A stretch of 64,000 nt of DNA from Paenibacillus chitinolyticus NBRC 15660 (GTDB lineage: Bacteria; Bacillota; Bacilli; Paenibacillales; NBRC-103111): NCBI RefSeq assembly GCF_000739915.1, contig NZ_BBJT01000003.1, positions 62,001 through 126,000 of the forward strand, read 5' to 3'. A program made the position numbers and the translations under genes. Positions 1-7,209 of the stretch are shown piece after piece. The notes below the pieces were generated by a model, which did no database searches, was not told the origin of the DNA, and saw only the letters and a program-made list of their open reading frames with translations. Each line of letters begins with the position of its first letter. The first letter of the stretch is position 1.

Positions 1-312
1 TTCCAAACCAACTACTTTCAATTCGTCGGCATATACTTCAGATTTATTACCTTCAACAACAATACTAAATTCTATGTTTGAACCATCGAATTCTAAGCGT
101 GTGACTTTATATTTTTTCTCAAGTATCTTTCTGATTTTTGGCTTTAATACACACCCTAAACAATGCGTTTCCCCTTTTACGGTTTTCCACCCGCTTTTTT
201 TTGCCCATTTCAGACAGGATTTCTTATTATAAAATTGTGAAACGCCCCAATCCGTACTTGCCCAACAACCACACGAATCGCAATTCATGTCATATAAAGC
301 TACTACTTTCAT
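1..312 (-). CDS. Zinc-ribbon-like protein, 3' end outside window
   Basis: An open frame starts with ATG at 312 and runs off the left edge after 104 codons. The N-terminal half has two cysteine clusters, CDSCGC near residues 12-17 and CLGC near residues 52-55, as expected for a small zinc ribbon; the rest is charged and beta-rich. An ATRAAA-N6-TTTYAT dyad lies at 330-347, just upstream of the start, as for most genes on this strand. Function unknown; the cysteine spacing is the only family clue. Confidence 0.7.
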   Translation of the reverse strand, partial: MKVVALYDMNCDSCGCWASTDWGVSQFYNKKSCLKWAKKSGWKTVKGETHCLGCVLKPKIRKILEKKYKVTRLEFDGSNIEFSIVVEGNKSEVYADELKVVGLE

Positions 313-329
313 TGTCACCGCCCTTTCTC

Positions 330-347
330 ATAAAAGACTCATTTTAT
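330..347. repeat. Example of the 18-bp early-gene dyad ATRAAA-N6-TTTYAT
   Basis: One of about 30 copies. Others start near 644, 1368, 1813, 2367, 3187, 10504, 11312, 11766, 12050, 13071, 13634, 14477, 16658, 17752, 18567, 18844, 19237, 19456, 20500, 20887, 23759, 25092, 26821, 27692, 31237, 32475, 33019, 41981, 55697 and 57745. The spacer is six bases in nearly all. Most lie 5-25 bases upstream of a ribosome site on the minus strand. Probable operator, comparable to the SPbeta repeated element. Confidence 0.8.
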
Positions 348-623
348 TTGCTCAATAATTGCTTCCATTTCATTAATGTTATGTTCTAAAATACTTTTCA
401 GTTTATCTAATGATTCATTCTTTGCTTCATTAATATCCTTACTCTTTAGCTCTATTTTATCTAAATCGAGATATCTCGAACTTAGCAGCCACATGTCAGA
501 ACCATAATGAATATGTCTGTGAACCATAATATCAGCCTTATTAATAACTGCGGTCCAAGATCTAGGCTCTGTGTCCTTTCTTTTTCTTTGACTATAAGAT
601 GTAGTGTCTTTCCATGTAATCAT
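339..623 (-). CDS. Small phage protein of unknown function (94 aa)
   Basis: ATG at 623 follows a strong GGAGGAG ribosome site and the dyad at 643-662. The protein is hydrophilic; its C-terminal half (about residues 55-94) is rich in Lys/Glu with regularly spaced Leu/Ile and probably forms a helix or short coiled coil. No recognised domain. It belongs to the tightly packed early minus-strand genes. Confidence 0.65.
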   Translation of the reverse strand: MITWKDTTSYSQRKRKDTEPRSWTAVINKADIMVHRHIHYGSDMWLLSSRYLDLDKIELKSKDINEAKNESLDKLKSILEHNINEMEAIIEQIK

Positions 624-696
624 ATGTTTCTCCTCCTTATCCGATAAAAGAATTGTTTTATCGTGTTTCTCCTGTATAAGGTTATTACTGCTCAGC

Positions 697-1350
697 TTAA
701 CATAATTTAGGAGATCTAGTTAGCACAGAGTTTAATTGTTTGTTTTTAGTAATAACGATTGGTAATACACATTCTTCTACTAAATCAACCATAAACCTAT
801 TTGTTTCTGAATCACTCTCCAAACTTTTATTTGTAATGATAAAATTGTTAAGCTCATCTTCTAATCTCTTTCCCCAATTGATACAATTATGCAAATGCGT
901 TTTCCCATTGCTACCATATTCATTATTATCAATTGACGTAATCGTTTTATCGTTCCAGTATCCATAAGGTGTGATATATGGGAAAAGCCATCCGTCATTT
1001 TTATTTTTTTCATACCAATTGTTGAGATATTTTAATAAAAGGACAACATCAATCCCTAACTCTTTTTTCGTTATCAATGTTAATCTTTTTAACTTTAAAT
1101 TATCTAAACTAATTTCAAGTACGTTCTCATACTCCCTCATAAAAGAATGGTAGTCTGACTCATACGTAGAAATAAAATCATCAATTTCGAAAATTAATTC
1201 TTCTACCTGTTCTTCGGCATCATCATATGAAAGGCTGTTTATTCTATCAACAATTTCATTTCGATCTTCTTCTTGATCATTTATTATTTTGTCCCAGAAG
1301 GTCATTGAACGTTTATTTACACTTTTCTTCCTCATCTTCACATTTTTCAT
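697..1350 (-). CDS. Hypothetical phage protein (217 aa)
   Basis: ATG at 1350 has a moderate GGAAGTG ribosome site 8 bases upstream, preceded by the dyad at 1367-1385. The protein is acidic in its first third, with a likely coiled coil around residues 20-90, and then has an aromatic stretch (WLFPYITPYGYW near residue 120). No enzyme motif recognised. Function unknown. Confidence 0.65.
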   Translation of the reverse strand: MKNVKMRKKSVNKRSMTFWDKIINDQEEDRNEIVDRINSLSYDDAEEQVEELIFEIDDFISTYESDYHSFMREYENVLEISLDNLKLKRLTLITKKELGIDVVLLLKYLNNWYEKNKNDGWLFPYITPYGYWNDKTITSIDNNEYGSNGKTHLHNCINWGKRLEDELNNFIITNKSLESDSETNRFMVDLVEECVLPIVITKNKQLNSVLTRSPKLC

Positions 1351-1389
1351 TAGCTAATCACTTCCCATAAAAGTATTATTTCATCTAAA

Positions 1390-1803
1390 TTAACTTATAG
1401 AAAGATCTCTAAATAACATTTTAATCAACTCATAATATAATGCGAAAGCAGCCGAAAGAACAGCAAATCCCAATCCCCAAAATAATACTATTGCAACAAA
1501 ATACCAATATGACAACTTCAAGTTCATGCGTTTGGGCGAAGCTACATATACCATTCCACCAATAATCAATAGTGTTATGGTGATCAAAAAAGTAGATAAT
1601 AATAATAGCGCAGCAACGCCCCACAATTCTAATTTCAACAATTTACCAATGGCGAAGTTGGAGTAAAAATAAACTCCAGAGACACCAAAAATGGTAAAGA
1701 TCCCACTAATGATCCCTAGTTTTGTGCTTGCGGGACCATCTTTAAATTCTTTCCAAAGTTCAGTCGCAAAGTTAATCTTTCCTTCACTCACTCTTAGCGC
1801 CAT
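1390..1803 (-). CDS. Small integral membrane protein (137 aa)
   Basis: Three hydrophobic segments are visible at about residues 30-50, 58-85 and 98-125, so this should be an integral membrane protein. A soluble N-terminus of about 28 residues precedes them. The ribosome site before ATG 1803 is weak (GGGAAATGG); a GTG six codons downstream is an alternative start. A dyad lies at 1813-1830. Role unknown; superinfection exclusion is possible for a small prophage membrane protein but nothing shows it. Confidence 0.6.
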   Translation of the reverse strand: MALRVSEGKINFATELWKEFKDGPASTKLGIISGIFTIFGVSGVYFYSNFAIGKLLKLELWGVAALLLLSTFLITITLLIIGGMVYVASPKRMNLKLSYWYFVAIVLFWGLGFAVLSAAFALYYELIKMLFRDLSIS

Positions 1804-1826
1804 CCATTTCCCATAAAATATTTGTT

Positions 1827-2138
1827 TTATTGTCTTTTGTACATTAAGACGCTCGAAGCCTTATTATCATAATAGAACTTCATATTTCGAGAGTCATCTT
1901 TAGACAGCGGTATAAGATGTATTTCAGCCCTGTGTTCATAATCTTTCTTTTTTAGAGTCCAATCTAGATTGTAATTCACAAAATCATAACCATCGCAGAG
2001 TACACATACATCTATGTCACTATCAATATGTGCGCGCCCTGTCACTTGAGATCCAATAATTAAGACTTCGTCTACAAAATCAAAACTTGCAAGATAATCC
2101 GTAAACTTCTTCAAATTGAACCCCTCAGTTGTATTCAC
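1827..2138 (-). CDS. Minimal nucleotidyltransferase-like protein
   Basis: The central motif GSQVTGRAHIDSDIDV matches the GS-x-ARG-x-SDxD signature of the DNA polymerase beta-like nucleotidyltransferase superfamily (MNT/KNTase group): GS binds the nucleotide and the two Asp of SDIDV bind metal. I chose GTG 2138 because AAGGAG lies 9 bases upstream. A longer frame opens at TTG 2216 but overlaps the preceding gene. Minimal nucleotidyltransferases often act as antitoxins with HEPN partners or modify RNA or protein; no HEPN partner is seen beside it. Confidence 0.65.
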   Translation of the reverse strand: MNTTEGFNLKKFTDYLASFDFVDEVLIIGSQVTGRAHIDSDIDVCVLCDGYDFVNYNLDWTLKKKDYEHRAEIHLIPLSKDDSRNMKFYYDNKASSVLMYKRQ

Positions 2139-2169
2139 TGTCTGTATCTCCTTCCGGAAAGTATCATTA

Positions 2170-2352
2170 CTATTTGTAATCCCATAGCCTAACAGAATCC
2201 TGGTCAAACTCCTCAACTACACCGTTGTACAATTTAATTTTAACCTTTGAAATAACATCTTTCGAAAATCCTTGGTATGAACCGGGGTGCTCCAGATAAA
2301 CAACGCCGTTTCTTCCTTTTCCTGATACAATCACTTTATCATTAATTTTCAT
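2170..2352 (-). CDS. Small beta-barrel-like protein (60 aa)
   Basis: ATG 2352 follows AGGAGG at good spacing, with the dyad at 2367-2385 behind it. The sequence alternates hydrophobic and charged residues and begins with a KOW/SH3-like pattern (DKVIVSGKGRNGVVYLE), suggesting a small barrel. Function unknown. The 56-residue protein at 15044-15214 has a similar opening (GDRVRHIGLGTGFF). Confidence 0.6.
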   Translation of the reverse strand: MKINDKVIVSGKGRNGVVYLEHPGSYQGFSKDVISKVKIKLYNGVVEEFDQDSVRLWDYK

Positions 2353-2391
2353 AAGTCATCCTCCTAATGAAATTGTTGTTTTATCGGCCGC

Positions 2392-3171
2392 CTATTTTCT
2401 AAAAGTTCTTTCGTAGTCTTCAAAACGAATCTTACGAATCTGTTTTCTGTCTGCAGAGCGAGCAATTATACCTTCCGACTCTCCAATAGCATCAATGCCT
2501 ACCTTTGTTTGCTCAAAGTTTCTCAAATATCGATAGGTCTCCTCTAAGGTAACTGGGAACTCTGATCCATACACTTCGTCCAGAAGTGGAGCCCATTCCA
2601 ACCCATTCGCCTGAACAAATTTCCCCCTCTCTTCCTCGTTATAAAAAGGTTGATTTCCATGTTCGCGCCATTCAGCGATTTTTTCACTGGATAAAGATAG
2701 AAGGTTTTCAAGTTCATTCACGGTTAAGGAGAATACATCAAACACCTTATATGATTGCGTTTTACTGTCCGTATAATTCTTCGCTGCCTTTGTCTTACCG
2801 CCGTAAGATTCCTGATATACGACTGTCAATGCCCAATCCCCACTAGGAAAGTTATCTTCGACAAATCTTTCTGCCATTGGCTTAAGGAAATTTGCTATAT
2901 TCCCATATGGATTTCCAATACGATCTCCCTTGGCATAAAGCAGTTCTTCTCTTGAGCCAATTAAATAGTCAATTTCATCAAATTGATTCCTAAAGAAAAT
3001 AATACGTGAGTTCTCGCCATCTACTTTCTCATACACAAAAATTTTATCTGAATCAGTTAGATACCCTCTTTCTTCTACTGCTTCTTCAGTTAGTTTTCCT
3101 CTTTCACCTAGTTTATGATATGTAAGGATGCTTGGATATTTCGTAATCGAATTAATTTTTTTAAGATCCAC
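2392..3171 (-). CDS. RNA ligase family protein
   Basis: The protein has nucleotidyltransferase-superfamily ligase motifs: motif I EKVDGEN with the nucleophilic lysine at about residue 49, motif IV SEGIIAR near residue 232 and motif V RKIRF near residue 248. Its length (259 aa) and lack of an OB domain fit an Rnl-like RNA ligase that reseals broken RNA through an AMP intermediate, as phages use to repair tRNAs cut by host defence. The start is GTG 3171 with GGAGG 9 bases upstream; a dyad follows at 3187-3207. Substrate cannot be read from sequence. Confidence 0.8.
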   Translation of the reverse strand: MDLKKINSITKYPSILTYHKLGERGKLTEEAVEERGYLTDSDKIFVYEKVDGENSRIIFFRNQFDEIDYLIGSREELLYAKGDRIGNPYGNIANFLKPMAERFVEDNFPSGDWALTVVYQESYGGKTKAAKNYTDSKTQSYKVFDVFSLTVNELENLLSLSSEKIAEWREHGNQPFYNEEERGKFVQANGLEWAPLLDEVYGSEFPVTLEETYRYLRNFEQTKVGIDAIGESEGIIARSADRKQIRKIRFEDYERTFRK

Positions 3172-3368
3172 TTATTAATTCCTCCAATGAAATTATCTTT
3201 TTATTAGATGGCACAATATAAATCGTATTGATATCATCTAATCGTAATTTTTCGAAATCAAATTGTTCGTTCAAATTTTGCCATACATACTAATTCATCA
3301 GAGATCCAGAAAATTCCTTTCCCTTTTGATGTTCAAACCTCAGTTCCTGCAGGAATTTCTCTTTTTAA
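3161..3368 (-). pseudogene. Decayed small gene with stop and frameshift
   Basis: Behind a GGAGG at 3369-3373 lies a broken reading frame. It reads REIPAGTEV, a TGA stop, then SKGKGIFWISDELVCMAKFE, then needs a frame change to continue as FDFEKLRLDDINTIYIVPSN and end at 3161 inside the RNA ligase start. No clear start codon remains. The protein-like pieces in one order suggest a recently broken small gene of about 65 residues, origin unknown. Confidence 0.5.
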
Positions 3369-3497
3369 CCTCCGAAATATAGACGACTTATGTATTGATC
3401 TTTGTGTTAAATATAATACTTCAAATGATTTTTGTCAATAACTTATATACTTTTATTTTATAAATTTGTGAAGCTGCTCACCAGCTTCTAATTGTAC

Positions 3498-3707
3498 TTA
3501 TACATGAAAAATTGAGGACTCCGGCTTCTCAGAGCGGTAATATTCTAATTGAAGCAACATCTTATCTTCGGTTCGATAAAATTTAGCGTACGGCCTAGAA
3601 CCGGCTAGGTTAGCTGCTGTTAGAACATTCATCACTTTGGTTTTTAAGCCAAAATAGATGTCGCAACCTTTATCGCTATAAACAAGACCAATCGTGTAAT
3701 CGTTCAT
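3498..3707 (-). CDS. Hypothetical phage protein (69 aa)
   Basis: ATG 3707 with AGGGGAG six bases upstream. The sequence NDYTIGLVYSDKGCDIYFG and a later KFYRTEDKMLLQLEYYR resemble in layout the protein at 33486-33911 (KTEIYYG..., MLWQLEYHKK), so the two may be distant relatives. Function unknown. Confidence 0.6.
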   Translation of the reverse strand: MNDYTIGLVYSDKGCDIYFGLKTKVMNVLTAANLAGSRPYAKFYRTEDKMLLQLEYYRSEKPESSIFHV

Positions 3708-4057
3708 TATGAGCTCCCCTTTTGGTTATCCCGGTTGTCGTATTTAGGCTTATCATGCAGAAAAATATAAGAACATGAGTTCGCTTTTTTTCTCATTATA
3801 CCATGAGCAATAAACAAAGAATACAATAATTAGCCTTTAATTAGGGAAATATAATTTGCATTTTAACTTCCTCTTCTAAACTGTAAGATATATAACAATA
3901 TGTCCGTTTGTCCATTCAATATCATTATATCTGTTAATAATGGTAACACCTTACATATTATATTGCATCATTAAAATATGGTCGTTTTTCTTCGAATTTT
4001 AATATTTACTTTTTTAAAATTACCATTTTATGTATCGAATAATGTCGAAATAGCTGT
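3708..4057. other. Non-coding AT-rich spacer
   Basis: No convincing gene is seen. The stretch contains several TATAAT-like hexamers on the minus strand, for example at 3795-3800, about 90 bases upstream of the 69-aa gene, so it probably holds that gene's promoter. A clear -35 partner was not found. Direct-repeat operators for the LytTR protein could lie here, but I could not define one by eye. Confidence 0.4.
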
Positions 4058-4127
4058 AGACAACCTTTTGCTTAACAAAAAATACCGCATTACTTCATGC
4101 GGTATTTAATCTAATGAAAGGTTGTCT
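4058..4127 (-). terminator. Nested hairpins ending the agr-like operon
   Basis: The inner hairpin has 11-bp arms (4080-4090 and 4097-4107) with a 6-base loop and a U-tract on the minus strand, a standard intrinsic terminator for the LytTR gene. An outer 11-bp inverted repeat (AAAGGTTGTCT, 4117-4127 with 4058-4068) encloses it and overlaps the last codons of the gene. The outer stem may stabilise the 3' end or act in antitermination. Confidence 0.75.
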
Positions 4128-4626
4128 TTTTAATGCCAATAGGCGAGTATTCAAACCTATCATTACAAACATCCATGTCTTTACTTAGGTGAGTTTTTAA
4201 AAAGTCTCTAATAACTCTATCCTGGATGCCTGCGACGAAAGGATGTTTAGTGTAATCGGCCTCAGTAAAATATATATTCCTCAACTTTGAGTCAAATTTT
4301 TTGATTTTCGGTATATTGATAGCTAGTCGCTTGTCTACAAACAGAAATCCCTCTTCTTCCGAAATCATACCTATCAAATCTAAATGCTTATCGTGATATT
4401 TATAAGTCTTAGTTATAGTATGAACCATTGTTTCCTTACCCGGTTTATCAACAAACAAAATATCATTGATATCTATCCATATCAGAGCATTATCCTCAAC
4501 AGTCATAATCGTTCTGGGCTTATACTCACTATTCACTTTCTCCGCTATCTCCAATACATCTGACTCGCAGAGCAAAGATCCAACTTTATTAAACAATGCC
4601 TCCCTAACGAATTTGATAATGGACAT
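4111..4626 (-). CDS. LytTR-family DNA-binding regulator lacking a receiver
   Basis: Residues about 45-120 match the LytTR DNA-binding domain: ALIWIDINDILFVDKPGKE, then a strand and a segment ending in FLFVDKRLAINIPKIKKF, the position of the usual F-x-R-x-H-R-S-Y-L-V-N core. AgrA, the standard partner in agr systems, carries a receiver domain before LytTR; here only about 45 residues precede it, so there is no phosphorylation site. I chose ATG 4626 because AAAGGTGAT lies 5 bases upstream; a longer frame to 4719 has no ribosome site and overlaps agrD. About 50 C-terminal residues are of unknown type. Receiver-less LytTR proteins paired with membrane inhibitors are known from streptococcal LytTR regulatory systems (HdrRM, BrsRM). 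Likely output of the upstream peptide system. Confidence 0.8.
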   Translation of the reverse strand: MSIIKFVREALFNKVGSLLCESDVLEIAEKVNSEYKPRTIMTVEDNALIWIDINDILFVDKPGKETMVHTITKTYKYHDKHLDLIGMISEEEGFLFVDKRLAINIPKIKKFDSKLRNIYFTEADYTKHPFVAGIQDRVIRDFLKTHLSKDMDVCNDRFEYSPIGIKKTTFH

Positions 4627-4696
4627 ATTAATCACCTTTACTTTTTTAGTCCCCTTGATATTAGATACCAAGGGGCCAATTGGTTTTATAGCTTTT

Positions 4697-4813
4697 TCAC
4701 TTTCTAACTTTTGGTTCATGGAACCAGATGTTAACTTTATCTACAGTATTTTGCTCATTCTTTTTACCAATTTTCATGATTGCTTTCCCAAACCCTACGA
4801 TAATTTTATTCAT
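4697..4813 (-). CDS. agrD: AgrD-like pheromone precursor peptide (38 aa)
   Basis: A short gene with an excellent GGAGG site 8 bases upstream; its ATG overlaps the stop of the membrane-protein gene (ATGAATAA), implying translational coupling. The N-terminus (NKIIVGFGKAIMKIGKK) is a basic amphipathic helix as in AgrD leaders. The C-terminus NIWFHEPKVRK resembles AgrD tails, where an aromatic pheromone core (such as CLWF or CFMFV) is followed by an EPK/EPE motif cut off by AgrB. The expected cysteine or serine is replaced: Asn28 stands where cysteine would be and no Cys or Ser occurs in the peptide. The mature signal may be linear or closed by another residue. Assignment rests on context, leader and tail motif. 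Confidence 0.72.
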   Translation of the reverse strand: MNKIIVGFGKAIMKIGKKNEQNTVDKVNIWFHEPKVRK

Positions 4814-5528
4814 TTATAGGTCCTCCTTTCAAATTTTTCGATTCGAATTTACTAATATGGTAGCTAGTTTCATCCGAATTTCTTCTATATGAAAAATACA
4901 GGAATAAGCAAAAGAGTGTAAAGATTGCTATAGAGTACATGTAATAGCTGCCGTACTTTACAGGGGTGTCTACTAAAGTATAACCTGCAGAAAGGATTAG
5001 AATAATGAACAACGATACATGAAAATAAATTGTGGTTTTTTTATCAATAGATCTAAAACCAAAAGCAAATCCTTGTTTCATAATCATAATGTATACGGAA
5101 ATTGTATAGGCAATAAGTGAACAAATTACTTGAGATATATCTGATTTATAGTTCATCGGTAGTGTAGCCTCTTCAAATGTTGAGAAGAACCCAGAGCGAA
5201 CACTTAGGTGAACATAAACGGTTTGTATTAAGACGTAAAACACATTTCCTGCGATAACAACCCAGGTTGAATAAAGCCAGTTTTTTTCTTTGAAAACGTT
5301 CCTAATTAGAAGTATCAATGCTCCTATTTGAACAATCGTCATCACTGCTAATAGATCATACTCATAAAGTAAGAATGAAAGCACGGACATTAGTAAGCTG
5401 GTGAATAAAATCTCTCTCTTGTAGTACTGTAATTTGAAACCAAAAATAGTCAGTGATAATACGATTAACGCACTGAACTCCAAAAAGGAAAGGAATATGT
5501 ACCTAGCCGCAATCAACATGATTGTCAT
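4806..5528 (-). CDS. Seven-helix membrane sensor without kinase domain
   Basis: About seven hydrophobic helices are visible at residues 7-30, 35-53, 54-74, 80-105, 130-150, 165-186 and 194-215, followed by a short charged tail of 25 residues. This resembles the membrane half of an AgrC-type receptor, but there is no dimerisation/phosphoacceptor or ATP-binding region. The gene overlaps agrB by 26 bases and its stop overlaps agrD, so the products are made together. By position it is the likely peptide receptor. With no kinase it probably controls the LytTR protein by direct binding, as HdrM or BrsM do. Family identity is not proven. Confidence 0.7.
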   Translation of the reverse strand: MTIMLIAARYIFLSFLEFSALIVLSLTIFGFKLQYYKREILFTSLLMSVLSFLLYEYDLLAVMTIVQIGALILLIRNVFKEKNWLYSTWVVIAGNVFYVLIQTVYVHLSVRSGFFSTFEEATLPMNYKSDISQVICSLIAYTISVYIMIMKQGFAFGFRSIDKKTTIYFHVSLFIILILSAGYTLVDTPVKYGSYYMYSIAIFTLFCLFLYFSYRRNSDETSYHISKFESKNLKGGPINE

Positions 5529-6105
5529 GCACGCCCTTTGTAAAATAGATAAGGTGAATCGCCTGTATAAATATAGCGGCGCTAATGATAGCTGATCGAT
5601 ATATATATATATTGCCTGTTACTATAATGAGGCCGATTATCTTATAGAGTAAAAAGTTTTTGTTAAATGACATTCCCTTTCTAAAAGGTCCAAATAAAAT
5701 AATAAGAAAGAACGATAAGCTGTCCATGAGCAACTTGTAATCATCAACCGCATGCCCTATGTATGGTATTACAATAATAAGAGTAACAGTATATAGAACG
5801 CATAAGTCACTTGAAGGAAGGTGATGTCCTCCCAAAATAGCGCGCATTACACCCAAAAGAACCATTCCGAGCAAAGTTTCAATTACCCTATTGGTGACTA
5901 CTGATAAAATCAATACCAACAAAATTATCAACCCAAAATTTATTATCTTTTTTAAGCCTCGTTCTAATTCATCTTTTTTTAATTTATTTAAAGTATCCTT
6001 GTTTAGAATCCAATCAGTAAGTGTTTCTGCGAGGTAATAAACCAGTCGTCCACCACTCCTTCCATTATCCACCTTTAATATAGTTGTTCTCAGTAAATCG
6101 CACAA
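5503..6105 (-). CDS. agrB: AgrB-like peptide-processing membrane protease
   Basis: The motif RAILGGHHLPSSDLC at about residues 88-102 matches the AgrB catalytic region: His95 and Cys102 are seven residues apart, as for the His77/Cys84 pair of Staphylococcus aureus AgrB. Several membrane helices flank it (about 55-70, 74-90, 103-117, 128-143, 150-190), and the length of 200 residues is usual. AgrB cuts the C-terminal tail from the AgrD precursor and helps cyclise the signal. The frame opens at TTG 6105 with a weak AGGA site; a CTG at 6045 behind AAGGAG is a possible true start. First gene of the four-gene cassette downstream of the MrpR-like repressor. Confidence 0.88.
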   Translation of the reverse strand: MCDLLRTTILKVDNGRSGGRLVYYLAETLTDWILNKDTLNKLKKDELERGLKKIINFGLIILLVLILSVVTNRVIETLLGMVLLGVMRAILGGHHLPSSDLCVLYTVTLIIVIPYIGHAVDDYKLLMDSLSFFLIILFGPFRKGMSFNKNFLLYKIIGLIIVTGNIYIYRSAIISAAIFIQAIHLIYFTKGVHDNHVDCG

Positions 6106-6172
6106 GAATTATTTTCCTATTACTAATATATCATTATAATATTTTATTGTAAAGTTTTATTATTATGTTAAA

Positions 6173-6192
6173 AATAACCCGACAGGGTTATT
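6173..6192 (-). terminator. Intrinsic terminator of the repressor operon
   Basis: AATAACCC and GGGTTATT form an 8-bp stem around GACA, overlapping the stop region of the repressor gene and followed on the minus strand by ATTTTTAA. It separates the repressor operon from the agr-like cassette. Confidence 0.75.
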
Positions 6193-7189
6193 GTTCATAC
6201 ACTTTTATGATCGTTTCAACATTCAAAAAATCCTCTTTAAGTCGGTGGTAGTTATATACCTCATAACCATTATTCATAACTTTTGATATACCAAACTTCT
6301 CACTTATTTCTTCATAATGATCTTTTTTAATTTCTCCATGCTTATCATAAAAGCTTTTGGCCATATAGAGCATTCCAGAATTTCTTATTATATATGGCGA
6401 CAAAACTCTTACCCAATCATCGTTATAACTTTTAACTGCCGCGATTCTCCGTTGAATCAAAAATTTATCTGCCTTACCATTAGTCTGACTGCGAGTAATA
6501 ACATTCCTCAATACATAATCGCTCTGTTCTAAGTTAGCCTCTGCTGACGATCTCATAGTGGGCTTTAGAATACCATTTTTTTTAATATAGGTCTTTTGAT
6601 CAAGAGCTTTATACATTAAATTCATAAAATCTGAAGACACGTTGATAACTCTCTCGTGTTCGCCGTCTGTTAAAGAAATCAGATTCTCACTCACGATGCT
6701 TTGACGCTTCAGATTTAGCAATTCATCGTAGCCACTTTTACCAAAAACGCCTTCAAAGATTGCGATTATCGGAAATGCATCTTGAGCATTTACACACACA
6801 CTAATCATACTATCAATTTCATCTTTTGTATAAAGCGACTTTTTAGATATATCTATAAACTTTTTAAAATAATTATTTTCTGCCAGCACATCTAATGGAT
6901 TAATATTTGTATCTCTCAGGTCCTGTTCTATTCCCCATCTTATATAGTTCTGGACCATATAAAAGTTCGAGCGGCTGGCATTCAGAGTTGATGGATTTAG
7001 GTAATGAAGTAAATTTTCAATCTGATCCAGCGTAAAATTATACAAATCTTGCCCATATGTTTCTTCTATTGATTTGGCCCTTGAAAGAATTCTACGCGCT
7101 TGGAGTGAAGTAGTCTCTGGCAGAGAGTTTACGTATCTCATTTTTTGATACTCGTTAAAATACCCGCCTTCATAAATTTTGTTTGACAT
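6188..7189 (-). CDS. mrpR: MrpR/YopR-like master repressor (tyrosine-recombinase fold)
   Basis: The 333-residue protein has an N-terminal SAM-like core-binding region (about 10-105) and a C-terminal recombinase-like domain. The catalytic set is degraded: the first Arg motif reads VFGKSGYDELLNL, the second SPYIIRNSGML keeps an Arg but lacks the preceding His, and no nucleophilic Tyr motif is evident. SPbeta MrpR (YopR, about 325 aa) is a recombinase-fold protein that serves as repressor and lies beside YopQ, as here. I infer it holds lysogeny by binding the dyads scattered through the early region. ATG 7189 follows GAGGGAG. Identification is by motif and context, not alignment. Confidence 0.7.
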   Translation of the reverse strand: MSNKIYEGGYFNEYQKMRYVNSLPETTSLQARRILSRAKSIEETYGQDLYNFTLDQIENLLHYLNPSTLNASRSNFYMVQNYIRWGIEQDLRDTNINPLDVLAENNYFKKFIDISKKSLYTKDEIDSMISVCVNAQDAFPIIAIFEGVFGKSGYDELLNLKRQSIVSENLISLTDGEHERVINVSSDFMNLMYKALDQKTYIKKNGILKPTMRSSAEANLEQSDYVLRNVITRSQTNGKADKFLIQRRIAAVKSYNDDWVRVLSPYIIRNSGMLYMAKSFYDKHGEIKKDHYEEISEKFGISKVMNNGYEVYNYHRLKEDFLNVETIIKVYEQ

Positions 7190-7209
7190 TAGCGATTACT
7201 CCCTCTAAT

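Noticed and set aside
1430-1624. Second reading frame inside the 137-aa membrane protein gene
   Set aside because: It is a shadow frame with no ribosome site, overlapping a better supported gene on the same strand.
4627-4719. Longer start for the LytTR protein
   Set aside because: No ribosome site at 4719 and the extension overlaps agrD; ATG 4626 has a good site.
6121-6170. Sigma-A promoter for agrB from TTTACA and TATAAT
   Set aside because: The two hexamers are only about nine bases apart; no standard spacing was found.
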